Origin: Oscillospiraceae bacterium
Lineage (GTDB): Bacteria > Bacillota > Clostridia > Oscillospirales > Oscillospiraceae
Assembly (NCBI GenBank): GCA_017620315.1
Contig: JAFZQQ010000268.1
Coordinates: 1-8,465 of the forward strand
Length of the DNA stretch: 8,465 nucleotides
Direction of reading: 5' to 3'
In this document: positions 1 to 3,766 of the stretch, piece by piece
How positions within the stretch are numbered: position 1 is the stretch's first letter
Layout: each line of letters opens with the position of its first letter
The notes under the pieces: model-generated
Databases searched by the model: none
Told to the model about the DNA's origin: nothing
The model's input: the letters and a program-made list of their open reading frames with translations, nothing else
Position numbers and translations under genes: made by a program

Positions 1-252
1 GCCGCCGCCGTTGCCGACCGCGCCGTTGCCGCGGATCGTGCCGCCCTCCATCGTGAAGGCCGCGCCTTTGCAGAGGCAGACGCCGCCGCCCAAGGAGCCC
101 GCCGAGTTGCCGCTGATCACGGCGCAGCCGCTCATGCGGAGCTCGCCGCCGTCGACGTACACGCCGCCGCCGCTGTTCGCCGTGCAGCCGGTGATCGTGC
201 CGCCGGTCACGGTGAGTACGCCGCCCATGCAGACGTACACGCCGCCGCCGGC
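1..252 (-). repeat. Second beta-helix coil cassette (continues beyond window)
   Basis: Residues 638-721 repeat the GGGVYV...GGTITG pattern seen in the first cassette, with at least three coils before the window edge. The second cassette follows a second copy of the LDLNGH module, so the gene appears built from module-plus-cassette units. Sequence divergence from the first cassette is greater than divergence between coils inside it. Confidence 0.75.
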
Positions 253-2163
253 GCTGCTGTTGCCGCCGGTGATCGTGCCGGTTTTATCCTCGCTGCCGTC
301 CGTGAGCGTCAGGCTGCCCTCGACCTTGATGACGCCGCCGTCCTTCACAGTCTTCTCCGCCCCGCTCAGCGCGCGGTCGATGGTATGGCCGTTCAGATCG
401 AGCGTGACGCTCTTGTCGGCGGGGATGACAAGGATCCGGTCTGCCTCGATCGCGGTGAAGTTCTGATCCAGCGTGACCTCGCCGCCCGCGTCGAGCAGCG
501 ATTGCAGCGCCATCCACAGCGTCGATATTTTCAGCTCGCTGCCGCCGCGCTCCACGCTGGCGCCCTCGGCGTCGGAGAAGAAATACCCGGCGTCCGTATC
601 CGTAAGCTCATAGGTGACGGTCTCTCCTTCGTTATTCTCGTCAGACGCGCGCGCGAACGTTCCGAGGAAGCCTGTCTTCACGCCGACGGAGCGGTCTCCG
701 CCCGTCAGAGCGCCGGTGACGACGATGACAGTTTCACTGTCGGGTAAGTAAAGGTCGTCGTCGGCGCCGCCGGTGTAAAGCCCGTTTTCATACGTCGTCG
801 TGCCCTCGGCATACTTGACGTTGCCGGTTATTTTGGGGCTGCCGGAGACAAAGAGCCTGCCGCCCAAGTGGACATGCACGCCGCCGCCGGCGTTCGCGCT
901 GTTGCCGGTGATCCTGCCGCCCGAGAGTGTGAAGCTGCCGCCGGCGTTCGCGCCGTTGCCGTTGACGTACACGCCGCCGCCGGTCTTCGCGCTGTTGCCG
1001 TTTATGCTGCCGCCGGATAGCGTGAACGAGCCGTTCCTGTCGACGTACACGCTGCCGTAGACCGCGCTGTTGCCGGTGATGCTGCCGCCGGTCATCATAA
1101 ACGAGCCGTTCTCACCGACGAACACGCCGCCTCCATGGGAGGCCGCGTTGCCGATGACGCTGCCGCCGGAGAGCGTGAACGAGCCGTTCCCGCAGACGCA
1201 CACGCCGCCGCCGTCGAAGTCGCCGTTGCTGCCGCCGGTTATTTTGCCCTTGCCGTCCGTTTTGTCAGCGTTTTTCGCGCTGCTGTCGGTGATCTCCAGG
1301 CTGCCCGACACCCTGACGACACAGCCGGCCTCCTCGGATCTTCTGCCCGTAAGGCCGCGGTCGACGGCATGTCCGTTCAAGTCGAGCGTGACGCTGCAGC
1401 CTGCCCCTACGGTCAGCGGGTCGCTGAGCAGTACATCGTACAGCAAAGTGACCATGCCGGGCGCCTCCGCGCTGCCGGCGCCGGCCGCGGCGTCTACCGC
1501 GCTTTGAAGCGTGGGGTAGTAGTGGGGCGTCCCGCCCTCGGTCACGCTCGCGACGGCGGGCGTCAGCGTCTTTTCGCCGGCATCGGCGACGTCGGTCATA
1601 TACCCGTATTCGTCAACCGCGATGACGCTGTATCCATCGCCGTCGGAAATCAAATACGGGCCGGGCGCGAATACTTTTCCGGAGTAGCTGCCCGCGGTGA
1701 GCGTGCCGCCGCAGAGTTCAACGTCTCCCATGCTTCCGGTCACGCTCAATGTGCCGCCATTCAATGTGAAGCAGTTATTTTCGAGGTTGATGCTGCCTCC
1801 GACGGTCATCATCCCGCCATGCATCGTCATACCGTAATAAGAGGGAGAGCCGTTGAAGATGTTTCCTGTCACGTTCAGCGTGCCGATGCCGTCGAACGTC
1901 AGGGGCGAGCCGTTGAGCTCGATGCTGTCCGCCTTCAGGACGGTCATGACGCTGGGAATGGTCAGTATGACGGCGTTGCCGCTGCCAAATACCGTGACGC
2001 TGCCATAATTCGTGTTATCGGTGATGGTGACGTCCTCGCCCTCGTTCCACATCGCGCTTGCCGCCGCTCCGGCCGGGAGAACCGCCGCGGGGCTCAGCGC
2101 GGCGAGCATGACGAGCGTGAGCAGGAGCGACCTTGCCCGCAGTCTGCGTTGATTCAGGTTCAT
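1..2163 (-). CDS. Secreted Gly-rich beta-helix repeat surface protein, N-terminal 721 codons (3' end outside window)
   Basis: An uninterrupted minus-strand frame runs from ATG (2163-2161) off the left edge, so the protein has at least 721 residues. AGAGGTGG (2176-2169), 5 nt before the ATG, fixes the start. Residues 1-37 look like a Sec signal peptide: basic RRLRAR, a long hydrophobic stretch, then AAASA before MWN. Residues 40-200 are Ser/Thr/Gly-rich beta repeats. Two related modules follow (about 217-311 and 547-634). Each has a short helical TLQSAVDA-like lead-in, beta strands, SVTLDLNGH, a D-R pair and ITD/LTDGS. Each then runs into a ladder of coils of about 25 residues with the pattern GGGVYV...NGSFTLSGGSITGNSA (318-448 and 638 to the edge). 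This resembles right-handed parallel beta-helix/polymorphic-membrane-protein repeats of gut Firmicute surface proteins. Role as adhesin or surface-layer protein is inferred. The anchor (LPXTG, SLH or other) is not visible. Confidence is high for the gene and moderate for the fold. Confidence 0.9.
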   Translation of the reverse strand, partial: MNLNQRRLRARSLLLTLVMLAALSPAAVLPAGAAASAMWNEGEDVTITDNTNYGSVTVFGSGNAVILTIPSVMTVLKADSIELNGSPLTFDGIGTLNVTGNIFNGSPSYYGMTMHGGMMTVGGSINLENNCFTLNGGTLSVTGSMGDVELCGGTLTAGSYSGKVFAPGPYLISDGDGYSVIAVDEYGYMTDVADAGEKTLTPAVASVTEGGTPHYYPTLQSAVDAAAGAGSAEAPGMVTLLYDVLLSDPLTVGAGCSVTLDLNGHAVDRGLTGRRSEEAGCVVRVSGSLEITDSSAKNADKTDGKGKITGGSNGDFDGGGVCVCGNGSFTLSGGSVIGNAASHGGGVFVGENGSFMMTGGSITGNSAVYGSVYVDRNGSFTLSGGSINGNSAKTGGGVYVNGNGANAGGSFTLSGGRITGNSANAGGGVHVHLGGRLFVSGSPKITGNVKYAEGTTTYENGLYTGGADDDLYLPDSETVIVVTGALTGGDRSVGVKTGFLGTFARASDENNEGETVTYELTDTDAGYFFSDAEGASVERGGSELKISTLWMALQSLLDAGGEVTLDQNFTAIEADRILVIPADKSVTLDLNGHTIDRALSGAEKTVKDGGVIKVEGSLTLTDGSEDKTGTITGGNSSAGGGVYVCMGGVLTVTGGTITGCTANSGGGVYVDGGELRMSGCAVISGNSAGSLGGGVCLCKGAAFTMEGGTIRGNGAVGNGGG
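822..1212 (-). repeat. First beta-helix coil cassette in the surface protein gene
   Basis: Residues 318-448 contain five successive coils, each opening with GGGV or GSVY and most containing NGSF(T/M)(L/M)(S/T)GGSI followed by GNSA. The DNA is also repetitive: the 30-nt blocks at 1159-1188 and 1006-1035 differ at a single base (CTCTCC versus CTATCC on the coding strand). The fourth coil carries an insertion of about six residues (GNGANAGG region). The near-identity at DNA level points to recent duplication or gene conversion of coils. Confidence 0.8.
1231..1458 (-). repeat. LDLNGH module, copy 1 (partner copy at 262-483)
   Basis: Residues 236-311 read as VTLLYDVLLSD, then SVTLDLNGHAVDRGLTG, then VVRVSGSLEITDSS and GKITGGS. 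Residues 561-634 show the same order: EVTLDQNFT, SVTLDLNGHTIDRALSG, VIKVEGSLTLTDGS and GTITGG. Copy 1 has a slightly longer middle (RRSEEAG). This is a recurring unit in clostridial surface proteins that precedes beta-helix coils. No enzymatic motif is visible in it. Confidence 0.75.
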
Positions 2164-2188
2164 GGGTTCCACCTCTCATTTTATCGTG

Positions 2189-2204
2189 TATAAACTTATA
2201 AACT
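2189..2204. repeat. Tandem octamer direct repeat in the surface-protein leader
   Basis: TATAAACT occurs twice head to tail (2189-2196 and 2197-2204). It lies just downstream of the predicted transcription start of the surface gene and upstream of its ribosome-binding site. It is an AT-rich stretch in an otherwise GC-rich window. It could be a binding site for a dimeric regulator or simply an unstructured leader; nothing decides between these. Confidence 0.4.
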
Positions 2205-2217
2205 TCAATAGATATAT

Positions 2218-2246
2218 ATTATAGTAGTTGATGCTGCCGGTGTCAA
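2218..2246 (-). promoter_or_regulatory. Perfect-consensus SigA-type promoter for the surface protein gene
   Basis: On the minus strand the -35 box is TTGACA (2246-2241) and the -10 box is TATAAT (2223-2218), with exactly 17 nt between them. Both boxes are exact consensus. Transcription should begin near 2211, giving a leader of about 48 nt that contains the tandem octamer and the AGAGGTGG ribosome-binding site. Such an exact match suggests strong basal expression unless it is repressed. Confidence 0.85.
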
Positions 2247-2266
2247 TCACCAACCTTGCCCGCAAA

Positions 2267-2281
2267 AGCGGCGCAGCCGCT
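2267..2281. other. Small GC-rich hairpin upstream of the surface-gene promoter
   Basis: AGCGGC, GCA, GCCGCT forms a perfect 6-bp stem with a 3-nt loop. On the minus strand the stem is followed by TTTTG, a weak terminator-like shape. No gene is seen that would end here, so its role is open. It lies about 20 bp upstream of the -35 box. Confidence 0.35.
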
Positions 2282-2300
2282 CCTTCCGGCGCATGGACGC

Positions 2301-2329
2301 CCGCGCCGGCAAAGCGTCCCGCGGCGCGG
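2301..2329 (+). other. Intergenic stem-loop followed by a T-tract
   Basis: CCGCGCCG (2301-2308) pairs perfectly with CGGCGCGG (2322-2329) across a 13-nt loop. The plus strand then reads CAAAACG and six T residues (2337-2342). The gap between stem and T-run is longer than in a standard intrinsic terminator, and no plus-strand gene ends upstream. It may be a remnant terminator or part of the divergent regulatory region. The T-run also forms an AT-rich stretch just before the WYL gene's -35 box. Confidence 0.35.
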
Positions 2330-2343
2330 CAAAACGTTTTTTC

Positions 2344-2372
2344 TTGATTGTCGCGTTCCCTTGTGATAAAGT
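2344..2372 (+). promoter_or_regulatory. Candidate promoter of the WYL regulator gene
   Basis: TTGATT (2344-2349), a 17-nt spacer and TAAAGT (2367-2372) form a moderate SigA-type promoter, preceded by an AT-rich stretch (AAAACGTTTTTTC) that could act as an UP-like element. A nearby better -10 match, GATAAT (2376-2381), has no good -35 at normal distance. The leader to the ATG would be about 80 nt. Confidence 0.5.
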
Positions 2373-2391
2373 ACGGATAATAGGACACAAG
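2360..2391. promoter_or_regulatory. Possible operator: inverted repeat over the WYL promoter
   Basis: CTTGTG (2360-2365) and CACAAG (2386-2391) are perfect inverted 6-mers separated by 20 nt. They bracket the candidate -10 element and likely transcription start. The arrangement would suit autoregulation by a dimeric regulator such as the WYL protein. Arms this short can occur by chance. Confidence 0.3.
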
Positions 2392-2461
2392 CTGTTGTAA
2401 TATCCGGTCAGGCGGCACGGAGAAGGGGCCGTCTCACGCCGGAGAGGAGGAGGAAAGGATC

Positions 2462-3451
2462 ATGGCGCGATCATCCAATCAGAAGCTCAAGCTGCTCTAT
2501 GTCATGCAGTTTCTCACGCAGAACACCGACGCCGAGCATCCCGCGCCCGCTGGGAGGATCATCGACTATCTTGAGTCGCAGGGCATTCAGGCGGAGCGCA
2601 AAAGCATATACGACGACATCGAGGCGCTTCGTCTTTTCGGGCTGGACGTCGAGCAGAACATCTCAAAGCGCGACGGCGGCTATTATGTGGCCTCGCGCAA
2701 CTTTGAGCTTCCGGAGCTCAAGCTGCTGGTGGACAGCGTGCAGTCGTCCAAGTTCATCACGCACCAGAAGACCACAACGCTTATCAAAAAGATCGAAAAG
2801 CTTTCAAGCGTCTATGAGGCGCAGCTTCTTCAGCGTCAGGTCTATGTCGCGAACCGGATCAAGACGATGAACGAGTCCATCTACTACAATGTCGACGCGA
2901 TACACACCGGCATTTCCCGGAACAGGCGGATACGCTTCAAATACTTCGAGTACACGGTCACGAAGGAGCGGAAGTACCGCAGGGACGGCGCGTATTACGT
3001 CATCAGCCCCTTCTCTCTCACCTGGGACAACGAAAACTACTACATGATCGGCTTCGATTCCGAGGCGGGCATGATCAAGCATTTCCGCGTCGACAAAATG
3101 ACGCACATCTCAACGACCGAGCAGCCGCGCGACGGTATGGACGTCTATAAGGGCATGGACATGGCGGTATACGTCCGCAAGGTCTTCGGGATGTTTTCCG
3201 GCAGCGAGGAGACCGTGCGGCTCAGGTTTGCCGAGCACCTCGTCGGCGCGGTGCTTGACCGGCTGGGTCAGGAGGTCAGCATCGTACCAGACGGCGAAGG
3301 GTTTTTCACCGTCACCGCGCAGGTCGTTGTGAGCCCCCAGTTCTTCGCCTGGGTCTCCGGCTTCGGCGACGAGGCAAAGATCATCGCGCCCGCGCAGGTC
3401 GTCGACCAGATGCGCGAGCACAGCAGAAAGGTCGCCGCGCAGTACGAGTGA
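2462..3451 (+). CDS. WYL-domain transcriptional regulator (YafY/PafC-like)
   Basis: This 329-residue protein has the length and order of WYL regulators. Residues about 8-70 form an N-terminal winged helix-turn-helix, with the recognition-helix pattern AERKSIYDDIEALRLFG at 44-60. A linker (80-140) is followed by the WYL domain (about 145-217), which contains RRIRFKYFEY, ISPFSLTWDNENYYMIGFD and FRVDKM. The name-giving triplet is YYM (193-195) here, a variant seen in Firmicute members. A C-terminal WCX-like region (250-329) ends with FFAWVSGFGDEAKIIAP. WYL domains sense ligands, often nucleic acids or nucleotides, and control stress, defence or metabolic genes; the ligand here is unknown. AGGAGG (2448-2453), 8 nt before the ATG, supports the start. 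The gene is divergent from the surface-protein gene and 40 bp upstream of the EF-hand gene, with which it is probably co-transcribed. Confidence 0.93.
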   Translation: MARSSNQKLKLLYVMQFLTQNTDAEHPAPAGRIIDYLESQGIQAERKSIYDDIEALRLFGLDVEQNISKRDGGYYVASRNFELPELKLLVDSVQSSKFITHQKTTTLIKKIEKLSSVYEAQLLQRQVYVANRIKTMNESIYYNVDAIHTGISRNRRIRFKYFEYTVTKERKYRRDGAYYVISPFSLTWDNENYYMIGFDSEAGMIKHFRVDKMTHISTTEQPRDGMDVYKGMDMAVYVRKVFGMFSGSEETVRLRFAEHLVGAVLDRLGQEVSIVPDGEGFFTVTAQVVVSPQFFAWVSGFGDEAKIIAPAQVVDQMREHSRKVAAQYE

Positions 3452-3491
3452 ACGCGCGCGGACACATTTTTTATGAAAGGCGGTTGATCCT

Positions 3492-3725
3492 ATGTTTGCA
3501 GGGTTATTTGGCAGTCTTTTCGATTTTAACGGGGACGGCGTGACCGACGCCGCCGAAATGGCTCTTGGCATGATGATCCTCGATGAGCTGGATGAGGAGT
3601 CCGACGAGGACAGCCGGCTCGAGGACGCCGGGCTGAGCCGATACGAGCTCGAGATGATGGGTCCCGACGAACGTGACGATGCCCTTGAGGACGCCGGACT
3701 CGACCCCGATGATTTTGATTTCTGA
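3492..3725 (+). CDS. Highly acidic small protein with one EF-hand calcium-binding loop
   Basis: The protein has 77 residues. AAAGGCGG (3476-3483), 8 nt before the ATG, is a good ribosome-binding site. Residues 11-22 (DFNGDGVTDAAE) are a textbook EF-hand loop with D11, N13, D15, G16, D19 and E22. It is preceded by a short hydrophobic segment (MFAGLFGSLF) and followed by a predicted helix (MALGMMILDEL). The rest is strongly acidic: 26 Asp/Glu against 3 Arg in the whole protein, with no Lys, His or Cys. The hexamer LEDAGL occurs twice (43-48 and 65-70). There is no clear signal peptide, so it is probably cytoplasmic. Similar small EF-hand proteins occur in clostridial genomes, but their function is not established. 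The only neighbour in the same unit is the WYL regulator. Calcium binding is inferred from the loop; the function is unknown. Confidence 0.82.
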   Translation: MFAGLFGSLFDFNGDGVTDAAEMALGMMILDELDEESDEDSRLEDAGLSRYELEMMGPDERDDALEDAGLDPDDFDF

Positions 3726-3733
3726 CCGACCTG

Positions 3734-3765
3734 AAAGAGGCTGCAGCGATCGCTGCAGCCTCTTT
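3734..3765. terminator. 32-bp perfect palindrome, terminator between convergent genes
   Basis: AAAGAGGCTGCAGCGA is followed directly by its exact reverse complement, giving a hairpin with up to 14 bp of stem and a 4-nt loop. On the plus strand it starts 8 nt after the EF-hand stop codon and is followed by TTTATTATTCTTT, a fair U-tract. On the minus strand it begins one base after the kinase stop codon, but its U-tract is only TTT. It therefore probably works best for the plus-strand unit and acts as a shared 3' end or RNA-stabilising stem for the kinase. Confidence 0.88.
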
Positions 3766-3766
3766 A

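Noticed and set aside
1..1260. CRISPR-like or satellite repeat from the recurring GCCGCCGCC pattern
   Set aside because: Repeats keep codon phase, vary at third positions and translate to beta-helix coils. There are no uniform repeats or unique spacers.
11..1507. Pro-rich plus-strand frames with TPPP/LPPV repeats
   Set aside because: The proline repeats are the reverse complement of Gly-Gly codons in the beta-helix coils, not a separate collagen-like protein.
1135..2193. A 352-codon plus-strand open frame opposite the surface-protein gene
   Set aside because: The opposite strand has a signal peptide, repeats and a perfect promoter. This frame is low-complexity Ala/Arg/Val-rich antisense of those repeats.
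2176..2418. An 80-codon minus-strand frame in the divergent intergenic region
   Set aside because: It overlaps both promoters and ends inside the leader of the surface gene. It has no convincing ribosome-binding site and no recognisable domain.
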